A stretch of DNA of 64,000 bases, taken from NCBI GenBank assembly GCA_900541065.1, contig UQIE01000002.1, positions 62,001 through 126,000 on the forward strand, given 5' to 3'. The notes beneath the pieces are model-generated. The model was not told the DNA's origin, ran no database searches, and saw nothing but the letters and a program-made list of their open reading frames with translations. The DNA comes from an uncultured Collinsella sp. (GTDB lineage Bacteria > Actinomycetota > Coriobacteriia > Coriobacteriales > Coriobacteriaceae). The translations under genes were made by a program, and so were the position numbers. This document shows, one piece after another, positions 1 through 8,576 of the stretch. Within the stretch, counting starts at the first letter, position 1. The number at the start of each line of letters is the position of its first letter.

Positions 1-2
1 AC

Positions 3-443
3 CTGTCGCTGCCCGAAAAGGCCTGGTACGCCACGGCGGACAACCTGTTCGAGCTCGCGCACGACCGTTGCGACCGCCTGGGCGCGGCGAGCCCGCTCTA
101 CGAGCCGCCGACGCGCATGCCCGAGCTCGTGCGCGCGAGCGATAAGATCCTGCACCATACGTTCGATGCGGGCGAGGGCGTGCTGATTCCGGCGGAGATT
201 CTCGAGCACGCCAAGCGCGGCTGCCGCAACTTCGTGATCCTGCAGCCGTTCGGGTGTCTGCCCAACCATGTCGTGGGGCGCGGGCTCATCCATGCGCTCA
301 AGGAGCAGTATCCCACGGCGCAGTTCCTGCCGCTCGACTACGATCCCGACGTGAGCTTCGCCAACGTGGAGAACCGTCTTCAGATGCTCATCATGAACGC
401 CAAGGCGCAGAGGTGCGGTGAGGCGCATGGCGAGACCGCGTAA
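3..443 (+). CDS. Acyl-CoA dehydratase activase-like protein, C-terminal end (partial)
   Basis: The reading frame is open from the left edge of the window, so only about the last 146 residues are seen. They resemble the C-terminal part of the large proteins annotated as 2-hydroxyacyl-CoA dehydratase activators (ASKHA ATPase plus a dehydratase-subunit-like region): a stretch around GEGVLIPAEI and then NFVILQPFGCLPNHVVGRG, with a Cys in the QPFGC loop that fits an iron-sulfur or dehydratase-like fold. In the family this protein uses ATP to activate a radical dehydratase. The catalytic ATPase part lies outside the window, so the function is inferred from recognition of the tail. The stop overlaps the start of the downstream TetR regulator by 17 bases, which suggests co-transcription. 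Confidence 0.6.
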   Translation: MSLPEKAWYATADNLFELAHDRCDRLGAASPLYEPPTRMPELVRASDKILHHTFDAGEGVLIPAEILEHAKRGCRNFVILQPFGCLPNHVVGRGLIHALKEQYPTAQFLPLDYDPDVSFANVENRLQMLIMNAKAQRCGEAHGETA

Positions 444-1116
444 GGACGCCGATGCGCCCGATGCGCGCACCCGTATCATCGAGGCGTTTTGGGAGCTCAT
501 CGAGAACAACAGCATCTTCGAGCTGTCGGTTGGCGAGGTGACCCGCGCCGCCCAGTGCAATCGCGGAACGTTTTACTACTATTTTCACGATTTCGATGAA
601 CTCGTCGCCATCGCCATAGCCCAGCTGCTGCAGGATAACGAGCTCATCACCGATGCCCTCTGGCATTTTTCGAGCGAGGGCGACCTTTCGGCGTTCGACC
701 GGCGCGACGTCCGCTGCCTGCTGCGGCGCATCGTCATCACCATGAGGGCGGGTGTCGCCGAGCAGGTCGTGCAGGGCATCCATACGATCATCATCGACCG
801 CGTGAGAGAGATCGTCCACCCCGACGGAGAAGAGCTCAAGGCAGATTCGAGCTTTGCGGTGGGCTTTCTGGTCTCGGGCATCATGGGCTTTGTGATGGCG
901 GTCGGCTTTGCCCGGGAGGGCGGCGAGGAGATAGACCTCGAGCAGCCGGGGGACAGCGCGTGCGCGTACCTGAGGGCGGTCGCCATGCAGACGGTGGAAA
1001 CGGTCGCGCAAGTCGAGGGCGTCGATACATCCGAGCTGCTCGAACGCGTCTCCAAGGAGGCCGATGCCTATCGCGCATCGCGTGCGACGAGTCCCGACGT
1101 GGTGAAAGACGCCTAG
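427..1116 (+). CDS. TetR/AcrR family transcriptional regulator
   Basis: A 229-residue protein with an N-terminal TetR helix-turn-helix: ARTRIIEAFWELIENNS, then the recognition region CNRGTFYYYFHDFDELVAIA at about residues 40-60, the hallmark of the family. The rest is a variable all-helical ligand domain that gives no clue to the ligand. I chose the ATG at 427; a GTG at 418 is in frame and could also be used. The gene overlaps the end of the upstream activase-like gene, so the two are probably transcribed together and the regulator may control that locus. Family assignment is firm; target and ligand are unknown. Confidence 0.9.
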   Translation: MARPRKDADAPDARTRIIEAFWELIENNSIFELSVGEVTRAAQCNRGTFYYYFHDFDELVAIAIAQLLQDNELITDALWHFSSEGDLSAFDRRDVRCLLRRIVITMRAGVAEQVVQGIHTIIIDRVREIVHPDGEELKADSSFAVGFLVSGIMGFVMAVGFAREGGEEIDLEQPGDSACAYLRAVAMQTVETVAQVEGVDTSELLERVSKEADAYRASRATSPDVVKDA

Positions 1117-1249
1117 GGTTTCTCTTGCGGGGCGCCTGTCGCGCATCGCGCGGTGAGTCCCGCGATGCGGTCATAACCTGCATTCATGTGAGCCGGGTTT
1201 ATAGATATTCCTCCAGCTGTTAACATATACTCCATATGGGTAAAGAGAC

Positions 1250-1277
1250 CAAAGCGCTGCCGCGGGGCGGCGCTTTG
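1250..1277 (+). terminator. Strong hairpin just before clpC
   Basis: A 12-bp stem (1250-1261 with 1266-1277, one G-U pair) closes a 4-base GCGG loop. It lies between a TATACT at 1226 and the clpC Shine-Dalgarno. No clean run of T follows, so it may be a 5'-leader structure of clpC mRNA or a weak terminator for the upstream genes. Confidence 0.55.
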
Positions 1278-1313
1278 CGTTTGAAAAAACTAGCTCGTCT
1301 AAGAGGAACTAGC

Positions 1314-3956
1314 ATGTTAGACCGTTTTACCGATCGCGCGCGTAAGGTCATGTCCATGGCCAAGCAAGAGGCGCTCGATCTTCATTCAAATAAGGTGGGC
1401 ACCGAGCATCTGCTGCTCGCGCTTGCCAAGGAGGACGAGGGCATTGCCGCCGAGGCGCTGCGCTCGCTCGATATCTCCTACGACGACATCATGGACACCC
1501 TCAAAGAGGTCCAGACCACGGTTCCCGAGCCCAGTGAGGAGACCGAGGCGGCCAAGCTCGCCTTTACGCCGCTCGTCATTAGCGTGATGGAGCGTTCATT
1601 CCGCGTGGCGCGTGAGAACAACCAGACCTACGTGTCGACCGAGCACCTGCTCATCGGTATCGTCGAAGAGGGCAACGGCATGGCCATGGACATCCTCATG
1701 CGCCTGGGTGTGTCGTCCGCCTCCATCAAAAAGGCTATCGAGAAACTCACCGCCAAGGACCAGGACAAGAAGCGTCCGCTCGCCGGCGCCGGTGCTGGTC
1801 GTCCCGGTGCGGGCCTGCCGTTCTTTAGCGGCTCGGATGCCTCTCAGCAAAAGGGGAGCGGCACCGACACGCTCAAGCAGTTCGCCACCAACCTCACTCA
1901 AAAGGCGCGCGACGGCGAGCTCGATCCCGTGATTGGCCGCGAAAAGGAAGTCCAGCGCATGATGGAGATCCTTTCGCGCCGCACCAAGAACAACCCGCTT
2001 ATCCTGGGCGATCCCGGCGTGGGCAAAACGGCCATCGTCGAGGGCCTGGCGCAGCAGATCGCTGCCGGCAACGTGCCCGAGAACCTCATGAACCAGAACA
2101 TCTGGACGCTCGACCTGCCGGGCCTCGTTGCGGGCGCCAAGTATCGCGGTGAGTTTGAGGAGCGCCTCAAGAACGTGATCCAGGAGGCCACCGAGGCTGA
2201 CGACGTCATCCTGTTTATTGACGAGATGCACACCATCATCGGTGCCGGTTCTGCCGAGGGCTCCATCGACGCGAGCTCCATGCTCAAGCCCGTGCTTGCA
2301 CGCGGTGCCTTCCAGATTATTGGCGCCACCACGGCCGAGGAATTCCGCAAGTACCTCACCAAAGACCCAGCCTTCGAGCGTCGCTTCCAGACTATCGATG
2401 TCGAGGAGCCGAGCGTCGAGGACACCGTCAAGATCCTGACCGCGCTTAAGCCGCGCTACGAGGAGCACCACCATGTGCGCTACACGCAGGGCGCTATCGA
2501 GGCTGCCGCGAACCTTTCCAACCGCTACATCCAGGATCGCTTCCTGCCCGATAAGGCCATCGACCTCATCGACGAGGCCGGTGCCCGCGCTCGCATCGCC
2601 GCGAATCGTGCGCCCGAGCCGGTGCGCGAGGCCGAGCATCGCATAGAGGAGCTCAAGGCCGCCGCGCAGGAGGCCACCGAGAGCGACGACATGAACAAGG
2701 CCGCCGAGATCACCGAGCAGCAGAAGGCCGCCGAGATTGAGCTCGCCGAGGCCAAGGCCGCCTGGACCGCCGAGCTCGACGCCAGCCCGCTCACCATCGA
2801 CGTGAGTCAGATTGCCGACATCGTGTCCGTGACCTCTGGCGTGCCGGTTTCCTCGCTCACCGAGAGCGAGAGCCGTCGCCTGCTGCAGACCGAAAGCGTG
2901 CTCAAGACCCGCATTATCGGCCAGGACGAGGCCGTCGAGGCCGTCGCCAAGGCCGTGCGCCGCAGCCGCTCGCCGCTCAAGGACCCGCGTCGTCCCGGTG
3001 GTAGCTTTATCTTCCTTGGTCCCACCGGCACAGGCAAGACCGAGCTCGCCAAGACGCTCGCCGAGTACCTCTTTGGCAGTAAGGACGCGCTCATCAGCTT
3101 CGACATGTCGGAGTTCGGCAGCGAGTTCGAGGTCTCCAAGCTTATCGGTAGCCCTCCGGGTTACGTGGGCCACGACGAGGGCGGTCAGCTTACCAAGGTC
3201 GTTCGTCGTCACCCGTACTCGGTCGTGCTGTTCGACGAGATCGAGAAGGCGCACCCCGACATCTTCAACATTTTGTTGCAGGTGCTGGAGGAGGGTCGCC
3301 TGACTGATAGCCAGGGCAAGACGGTCGACTTCCGCAATACCGTGATCATCATGACGTCCAACGTGGGCGCCCGCGAGATCGCGCAGGATGCGAGCGTTGG
3401 CTTTGGCACCACCGGCGAGCAGGGCCTCACCTCGAGTGAGATCAAGGGCCGTGCGATGGGCGAGCTCAAGCGCCTGTTCCGCCCCGAGCTGCTCAACCGT
3501 ATCGACGACATTGTGGTGTTCCAGAAGCTCTCGGGCGAGAACCTGACCAAGATCGCGCACCTGCTGGTGGACGACCTGCGTCAGCGCCTGATTGCCAACG
3601 GCATGAACATCAAGCTCACCGATGCGGCCTATGACAAGATCGTGGCCGAGGGCACCGACCTCACCAACGGTGCGCGTCCGCTGCGCCGCGCCATTCAAAA
3701 GCTCATCGAGGACCCGCTGTCCGAGGAGCTTCTGGCCGGCGAGTGGGGCGAGGGCGATACCGTCCTGTGCGACGTGGCCGATGGCAAGTTTGTCTTTAGC
3801 CACGGCACGGGCGAGATCCCGGCACCGCGTCCGGCGGGCACACTCGGTGGCGATACCGTCCCGGCGGCACCGCACACCGGCAACGCCTCGCCCGTGAGCG
3901 GCGGCGTGACCTCGGGCCCCGGCGGCATGATGCAAGCCGGTTCCGGCGCGCTGTAG
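1314..3956 (+). CDS. clpC: ATP-dependent Clp protease ATP-binding subunit ClpC
   Basis: An 880-residue Hsp100/Clp AAA+ unfoldase that feeds substrates to ClpP. It has two N-terminal Clp repeats (residues ~5-145, beginning MLDRFTDRARKVMSMAKQEA), a first AAA+ module with Walker A GDPGVGKTAIVEG and Walker B VILFIDEMHT, a Glu/Lys-rich coiled middle domain near residues 440-500, and a second AAA+ module with Walker A GPTGTGKTELAK and Walker B VVLFDEIEKAH. A Gly/Pro-rich tail follows. The ATG at 1314 has an AGAGGA ribosome site just upstream and gives the normal ClpC N terminus; an in-frame ATG at 1236 would add 26 atypical residues. No ctsR/mcsA/mcsB precede it, unlike the Bacillus operon. The next gene is separated by a terminator. 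Confidence 0.95.
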   Translation: MLDRFTDRARKVMSMAKQEALDLHSNKVGTEHLLLALAKEDEGIAAEALRSLDISYDDIMDTLKEVQTTVPEPSEETEAAKLAFTPLVISVMERSFRVARENNQTYVSTEHLLIGIVEEGNGMAMDILMRLGVSSASIKKAIEKLTAKDQDKKRPLAGAGAGRPGAGLPFFSGSDASQQKGSGTDTLKQFATNLTQKARDGELDPVIGREKEVQRMMEILSRRTKNNPLILGDPGVGKTAIVEGLAQQIAAGNVPENLMNQNIWTLDLPGLVAGAKYRGEFEERLKNVIQEATEADDVILFIDEMHTIIGAGSAEGSIDASSMLKPVLARGAFQIIGATTAEEFRKYLTKDPAFERRFQTIDVEEPSVEDTVKILTALKPRYEEHHHVRYTQGAIEAAANLSNRYIQDRFLPDKAIDLIDEAGARARIAANRAPEPVREAEHRIEELKAAAQEATESDDMNKAAEITEQQKAAEIELAEAKAAWTAELDASPLTIDVSQIADIVSVTSGVPVSSLTESESRRLLQTESVLKTRIIGQDEAVEAVAKAVRRSRSPLKDPRRPGGSFIFLGPTGTGKTELAKTLAEYLFGSKDALISFDMSEFGSEFEVSKLIGSPPGYVGHDEGGQLTKVVRRHPYSVVLFDEIEKAHPDIFNILLQVLEEGRLTDSQGKTVDFRNTVIIMTSNVGAREIAQDASVGFGTTGEQGLTSSEIKGRAMGELKRLFRPELLNRIDDIVVFQKLSGENLTKIAHLLVDDLRQRLIANGMNIKLTDAAYDKIVAEGTDLTNGARPLRRAIQKLIEDPLSEELLAGEWGEGDTVLCDVADGKFVFSHGTGEIPAPRPAGTLGGDTVPAAPHTGNASPVSGGVTSGPGGMMQAGSGAL

Positions 3957-3981
3957 GGCGTGGCGACAATTTGATACGCGC

Positions 3982-4013
3982 AATCGAGGCGCTCCGGAAA
4001 GGGCGCCTCGATT
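3982..4013 (+). terminator. Intrinsic terminator after clpC
   Basis: A perfect 11-bp stem (3982-3992 with 4003-4013) lies 26 bases after the clpC stop and is followed by a short T/G run. Confidence 0.75.
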
Positions 4014-4170
4014 TGTAGAGCTGCGGAAGTTGTGACCGTTGCGCTATACGGTCCACCGTTAGCCGATGATGCGAGGGCGCTCGGCGTTTTCGACTGGTTT
4101 ATGCACGCAAAGTCTGGGAATATACAAGTCGCATGTCTTACTGTCTAACCAGTTGCGCCAAGGAGGCACC

Positions 4171-5628
4171 ATGGACTACAAGATTACCGGCTACGAGCCC
4201 GCCCAGCTGTTCCATTTCTTTGAGGAGGTCAGCGCGATCCCCCGTGGGTCTGGCAACGAGAAGGGCATCAGCGATTTCCTGGTCGCGTTTGCCAAGGAGC
4301 GCGGTCTCGATGTGTATCAGGACGAGGTCTACAACGTCATCATTCGCAAGCCCGCATCTGCCGGCGCCGAGAATGCCCCGACCGTGATGCTGCAGGGCCA
4401 CATCGACATGGTGTGCGACAAGCTGGGCTCCGTTGAGCACGACTTTACGACTGATGGTATCGACCTGGTCGTCAAGGACGGCGTCCTCACCGCTAACGGT
4501 ACCACTCTGGGCGCCGACAACGGTATTGCCGTCGCTCTGATGCTCACTGTTCTCGATGACGATTCGATCGTTCACCCCGCCCTCGAGTGCGTATTCACCA
4601 CCGACGAGGAGACTGGCCTGGTTGGCGCCGAGACGCTCGACAAGTCCCAGATTAGCGCCCGCACCATGATTAACCTTGACTCCGAGGAAGAGGGCGTTGC
4701 CACCGTCAGTTGCGCCGGCGGCGTCGTCGTTACCTACACCTGCCCGATCGTGCGCGAGCATAAGACCGGTAGCACCCTCACGCTCGACATCTCCGGCCTG
4801 CTGGGTGGTCACTCCGGCAGCGATATCCACCTGGAGCGCGGCAACGGCAACCTCATCATGGCCCGCATCATCGACCGCCTGATGGTTGCCGGCGAGCCCG
4901 CCATCGTTAGCTTTAACGGCGGCACCAAGGACAACGCCATCAACCGTGAGTGCAAGGCCGAGCTGGTCTACGCTGATCACGCTGCCGCCGAGGCCGCGGC
5001 CCAGATCGCAAAGGGCATCATCGCCGACGTCACTGCCGAGCTCGAGGTCTTCGACCCCGGCTTTACCTGCACCGTCGAGATTGCCGATAACGCTGAGGTC
5101 GAGGCTATGGACCAGAAGTCCGCGCTTGCCCTCATCCGCGCCCTGCGTCTTGCCCCTAACGGCGTGATTCGCCGCAACGTCGCCACCGACGGCTCCGTCG
5201 AGGTTTCCTCCAACATCGGTGTGGTTGCCACCTCTGACGACCAGGTCAAGATTATGCTGTCCCCGCGCTCCTCGATCACCTCGCTGCAGAACGAGTTCAA
5301 GGACCGCCTGCAGACGCTCGCCGATGTCCTGGGCTTCGACGCCAAGTTTGAGTTCGAGTATCCCGGCTGGAGCTATGCCGAGCATTCGCCGGTCCGCGAC
5401 GTCTTTGTCGAGAGCTATCGCGAGCTCTTTGGCTCCGAGCTGCGCATCGAGTCCATTCACGCCGGCCTTGAGTGCGGCCTGTTTGCCGAGGCCCTGCACG
5501 GCCTGGACGCCATCGCCGTGGGCCCGACGCTCTCCGATGTCCACACCCCGGACGAGAGCATGGAGCTTGCTTCTGCCGAGCGCTTCTACGAGCTGCTCAT
5601 CGACGTCCTCAAGCGCCTCGCTGCGTAA
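4171..5628 (+). CDS. pepD: Aminoacyl-histidine dipeptidase, M20 family (PepD)
   Basis: A 485-residue cytosolic metallodipeptidase of the PepD/carnosinase branch of family M20, which hydrolyses Xaa-His and related dipeptides. The metal-site signatures are visible in order: GHIDMVCDK (His and Asp), LGADNGIAVA (bridging Asp), TTDEETGLVGA (catalytic and ligand Glu) and a C-terminal HAGLECGLFAE segment; a lid domain with GGHSGSDIH sits in the middle. Length matches the family (about 485). The ATG at 4171 directly follows the ribosome site AGGAGG and gives the usual MDYKITGYEPAQLF start; an upstream in-frame ATG at 4066 is not supported. It is monocistronic between two terminators. Confidence 0.93.
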   Translation: MDYKITGYEPAQLFHFFEEVSAIPRGSGNEKGISDFLVAFAKERGLDVYQDEVYNVIIRKPASAGAENAPTVMLQGHIDMVCDKLGSVEHDFTTDGIDLVVKDGVLTANGTTLGADNGIAVALMLTVLDDDSIVHPALECVFTTDEETGLVGAETLDKSQISARTMINLDSEEEGVATVSCAGGVVVTYTCPIVREHKTGSTLTLDISGLLGGHSGSDIHLERGNGNLIMARIIDRLMVAGEPAIVSFNGGTKDNAINRECKAELVYADHAAAEAAAQIAKGIIADVTAELEVFDPGFTCTVEIADNAEVEAMDQKSALALIRALRLAPNGVIRRNVATDGSVEVSSNIGVVATSDDQVKIMLSPRSSITSLQNEFKDRLQTLADVLGFDAKFEFEYPGWSYAEHSPVRDVFVESYRELFGSELRIESIHAGLECGLFAEALHGLDAIAVGPTLSDVHTPDESMELASAERFYELLIDVLKRLAA

Positions 5629-5684
5629 AGGTTGCGCTAGCAGCAGTCCGAGCCACGTGCTAGCGGATTGCAAATGACATTACG

Positions 5685-5723
5685 AGAGGGGACATCCGAG
5701 CTTTTGCGACGGGTGTCCCCTCT
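5685..5723. terminator. Bidirectional terminator between pepD and hipA
   Basis: Arms AGAGGGGACA (5685-5694) and TGTCCCCTCT (5714-5723) are followed by CTTTTG on the plus strand. It separates convergent pepD and hipA and could serve both. Confidence 0.75.
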
Positions 5724-5755
5724 CTTTTGTTTGATAATTGCGAAATTAAGGCCAC

Positions 5756-7060
5756 CTAGTCCATTTCTGCCTTGATGAGGTCGAGGGTGCGCTGGCAGTT
5801 TTCGCGGACGGGGCCGAGCATATGCTCGCGTAGGTCCGCCATGCCGGGCAGGTCGGCGTATTCGTCCATGACCTCTTCCATGCAAATGGGTACCTCGTAG
5901 GCGAGGTCCATCATGGTCGCGAAGCAAAACTTCTCGGATAGCCCGGCATCGGTGAGTGCCGCCTCCAGCGCGGGGTCGCCCATACCGTGGTATCGGCGGA
6001 TAGCGCCTGGACCGATGCGTCCCACACGGTTTTCGCCGCCAACGCTCATGGCGAGGCGCGCTTTTCGCCGCATACGTTCGTATGCCAGCCCAGATGCAAC
6101 GTCATACATACGGGCCATCATAGCTGTGCCGTCGTTTCCAAGGAGCAGGGAATAGTTTTTCGCGTGCGCATCCGGTGCGCCGATAATGGCGTTGAAGAAC
6201 AGTATCTGCGTAAACAGATACAGGTTAAGTTGATGGTGGCTCGTATTTACGAGGAGCTCTTGAATGTCGCGTGTGGTCGGGCCGCCGTCTGCCGTGTACT
6301 TTTGGGCGGGCATCACCCCAAGTGCCTGACAGAGGTCTTCTTGATGTAGACGCCTGATTGTCCCGTCTTTGACTTTCATGCGGTCATAGCGCTCAACAAT
6401 GAGGGCGGGTTCGTCCTCAAACATACGATATTCGACGTTTGCCGTTGCGATACCGGCGCGCTGGGCGCTTTTCATGCAGACAAACTCATTGAGAGCCTCG
6501 AGTTTAAATCCGATAACGCCATTTTTGAAAATATGCGTCGTGGGCGAGGAGCCCATGCATTCGCACCAGCGGCCGTTTATGAACGCGAGCGCGAACTTGC
6601 CCTGGTTGCCTCCAAGTGACCAACTTTCATCTAGACCCATCCACGATGCATCGCGGTCATCTCTGATCGACTTGAGACGAAGAGCAATTTCGTGGTTGTC
6701 TATAGGGCGGTATTCGCCAGCGCGATGCAGGACGGCGTCGGTATCTTCTTCGGCACAAAACTGCACGCCGCCCGGACAGTCGAGTCCGATATGGCTGAGC
6801 AACGCAACGGGATTGTTGGGCCTAACGTCGAATTCGGCGGCAATCGCTTTTCGTTGGTCCTCGCTGTCGGGTAGAAGGCCAAACAGGTACGGATTCATGA
6901 CCTGTTGTCCGTATGTGCGATTCGATACGGGTATGTTGGTCGATAGGGCTGGCCCGTCATAGTCATGATCGTAGGTAAAGCTGATAAGACCGTTCTCATC
7001 TTGCGTGAGCGTTCCAGCAGGCACGCCGCAAATAATGGTCCGAAGTGATGTTCTGGCCAT
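5756..7060 (-). CDS. hipA: HipA-family serine/threonine kinase toxin
   Basis: A 434-residue HipA kinase, close to the length of E. coli HipA (440). The N-terminal Couple_hipA region reads LISFTYDHDYDGPALSTNIPV and the C-terminal kinase region contains GAPDAHAKNYSLLL, with the catalytic Asp and the Mg-binding Asn, and MYDVASGLAY, equivalent to the kinase DFG Asp. In characterised members this kinase phosphorylates an aminoacyl-tRNA synthetase and causes growth arrest or persistence; the target here is unknown. It lies three bases downstream of the HipB-like gene, the normal antitoxin-first order, so the two are co-transcribed and presumably form a DNA-binding complex. Confidence 0.9.
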   Translation of the reverse strand: MARTSLRTIICGVPAGTLTQDENGLISFTYDHDYDGPALSTNIPVSNRTYGQQVMNPYLFGLLPDSEDQRKAIAAEFDVRPNNPVALLSHIGLDCPGGVQFCAEEDTDAVLHRAGEYRPIDNHEIALRLKSIRDDRDASWMGLDESWSLGGNQGKFALAFINGRWCECMGSSPTTHIFKNGVIGFKLEALNEFVCMKSAQRAGIATANVEYRMFEDEPALIVERYDRMKVKDGTIRRLHQEDLCQALGVMPAQKYTADGGPTTRDIQELLVNTSHHQLNLYLFTQILFFNAIIGAPDAHAKNYSLLLGNDGTAMMARMYDVASGLAYERMRRKARLAMSVGGENRVGRIGPGAIRRYHGMGDPALEAALTDAGLSEKFCFATMMDLAYEVPICMEEVMDEYADLPGMADLREHMLGPVRENCQRTLDLIKAEMD

Positions 7061-7063
7061 TGG

Positions 7064-7531
7064 CTATTTCCCTTCGGGCATGGTTTGGCTAGATGCGTTT
7101 GTGGCAGTCGAGACTCCGAGATTGGACATGGCGAAATCGGCGAAGACCTCGTCGTAGAGTGCGGATGTAAAGGGGGCATCTGCAAGAGCCGGAATGGTTG
7201 TGCTGCGACGGTTGCGATGATGAAGACGTTGGGCGTGATGGCGTCTGGAGGTGCTGCAAGGTTGATCAGCATGCGGGGCGTCGACTGGTTGCTCATTTTT
7301 CGTTTCGCCTATATCCCCTTGAGCGGCGAGCGCCAGTCCAAGAGCACCGAAAACTGCCAGCAGCTTGTCGAGCCGAATGCCCGTGGCATCTCCCAGCTCG
7401 AGCGATGCGAGCAGGCGTTCCGAAACACCGGCTTTTTTAGCGAGGGCAGCACGGGTGATCCCCTGCGCCTCGCGCGCCTGACGCACGTAGATGCCGGCTT
7501 GGCGCGGCGTGGTGATGGGAAGGGTATCCAT
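7064..7531 (-). CDS. hipB: HipB-like antitoxin, XRE-type HTH
   Basis: A 155-residue protein. Residues ~10-65 form an XRE/HipB helix-turn-helix (YVRQAREAQGITRAALAKKA, then GVSERLLASLELGDA); the family use is repression of the hipBA promoter and neutralisation of HipA. The remaining ~90 residues are low in recognisable structure and longer than the tail of E. coli HipB (88 residues in all). The ATG at 7531 has TTAGGAG six bases upstream. Three symmetric half-site pairs lie directly upstream (7547-7617) and are the likely operator. The pair looks intact, so the module is probably active. Confidence 0.87.
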   Translation of the reverse strand: MDTLPITTPRQAGIYVRQAREAQGITRAALAKKAGVSERLLASLELGDATGIRLDKLLAVFGALGLALAAQGDIGETKNEQPVDAPHADQPCSTSRRHHAQRLHHRNRRSTTIPALADAPFTSALYDEVFADFAMSNLGVSTATNASSQTMPEGK

Positions 7532-7546
7532 GGCAATCTCCTAACG

Positions 7547-7617
7547 TGCAGACTTTTGCATCCTAGTATGACATGCAAAAGTCTGCATGAAAAGGCTCAT
7601 GCAAAACTCTGCATGAG
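7547..7617 (-). promoter_or_regulatory. hipBA operator region with repeated palindromes
   Basis: A perfect 15-bp inverted repeat, TGCAGACTTTTGCAT at 7547-7561 and its complement at 7573-7587, is followed 26 bases on by a near copy ATGCAAAACTCTGCA (7599-7613), itself inside CTCATGCA...TGCATGAG (7596-7617). Regularly spaced palindromes upstream of hipB are the classic HipB binding arrangement. Confidence 0.75.
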
Positions 7618-7650
7618 ACCTCATACGGACGTTTAGTTTTGAAGGGTGTT

Positions 7651-8229
7651 TTACAGCACCAAAAAACCCAAGTGTTCCAGCAGGATCTTGAGGCCGATAA
7701 GGATGAGCACGACGCCACCCACGATGGTGGCGGGTTTTTCGTAGCGCGCGCCAAAGGTGTGGCCGATCGCTACGCCGGCGACGGAGAAGATAAACGTTGT
7801 GACGCCGATAAGCGATACAGCGGGCACGATGTCAACCGAGAGCGCGGCAAACGAGATGCCCACGGCCAGGGCGTCGATTGAGGTGGCGATGGCGAGGATC
7901 AGGTACTCGCCCAGTTCAATCTTCTCGGCATCCTTGCCGTCGCCTTCATCCTCGTCCTCGGTAAAGGCCTCCCACAGCATTTTGCCGCCGATGAAGGCGA
8001 GCAGGATAAAGGCGATCCAGTGGTCGATGGGGCCGATGATGCTCATGAATTGACTGCCAAGCGCCCATCCGATCACGGGCATGCCTGCCTGGAAGCCGCC
8101 AAAGAACAGGCCGAGCACTACGGCGACCTTAAGGTTGATCTTCTTCATGCCAAGGCCCTTGCAGATGGATACGGCAAAGGCGTCCATCGAAAGGCCAACG
8201 GCGAGCAACACGAGCTCTGCGAGTCCCAT
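7651..8229 (-). CDS. mntP: Manganese efflux pump MntP
   Basis: A 192-residue integral membrane protein with six predicted helices in two related halves. Each half carries the MntP signature acidic residue: AVGLSMDAFAVSICKGLG near residue 15 and ATSIDALAVGISFAALS in the second half. An acidic cytosolic loop (TEDEDEGDGKDAEKIE) separates the halves. It exports excess Mn2+. The ATG at 8229 follows AGGGAG and gives the standard MGLAELVLLAVGLSMDAF start; upstream in-frame codons run through the riboswitch and are not coding. Control by a yybP-ykoY riboswitch at 8283-8420 fits the function exactly. Confidence 0.95.
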   Translation of the reverse strand: MGLAELVLLAVGLSMDAFAVSICKGLGMKKINLKVAVVLGLFFGGFQAGMPVIGWALGSQFMSIIGPIDHWIAFILLAFIGGKMLWEAFTEDEDEGDGKDAEKIELGEYLILAIATSIDALAVGISFAALSVDIVPAVSLIGVTTFIFSVAGVAIGHTFGARYEKPATIVGGVVLILIGLKILLEHLGFLVL

Positions 8230-8282
8230 AGTCTGGCTCCCTCTCTGCGGGCGGGCCCGCGTGTACCTCTTGGGGGAGTAAC

Positions 8283-8326
8283 AAAAAAGACTCGTGGCGT
8301 ACGCGTTGCGCGCACAGCCACGAGTC
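8283..8326 (-). terminator. Riboswitch expression-platform terminator of mntP
   Basis: On the minus strand a long GC-rich stem (GACTCGTGGC at 8317-8326 with GCCACGAGTC at 8289-8298, plus inner pairs) runs into TTTTTT at 8283-8288. It lies between the aptamer and the mntP start, as expected for a transcriptional riboswitch switched on by Mn2+. Confidence 0.85.
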
Positions 8327-8420
8327 TCGTTCATTAAGGCAAGCCAGGCCGCATCGGCCAGTGTGTTGACTTGCCGCGCCACCGGAGGCGAACCCGATCA
8401 CGCGACTACTCCCTCATTTA
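8285..8420 (-). ncRNA. yybP-ykoY manganese riboswitch
   Basis: Read on the minus strand the leader contains the conserved blocks of this class in order: GGGAGTAG (8406-8413), GTCAACACAC (consensus GTCAACATAC, near 8358-8369) and the closing AATGAACGAGAC (near 8322-8333) running into the terminator. The class binds Mn2+ and turns on exporters such as MntP; the downstream gene is mntP. Motifs are seen directly; the aptamer edges are approximate. Confidence 0.87.
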
Positions 8421-8576
8421 TGCGAATCCCGATGCTACCACATAAGCAGCTCATTTGGATTGGGGCTCTCAGCTGTGTTCGCTCATTCTGTAAGCATCGG
8501 ATTTTGCGGGCGTCACAGGGGCAAACCGTGAGAAACTTATTGACGTTTATGGAGCGTATACGATGGGAGCGATGCC

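Noticed and set aside
8230..8382. N-terminal extension of MntP by 51 residues
   Set aside because: The extension translates the riboswitch and its terminator; the ATG at 8229 with AGGGAG matches the family start.
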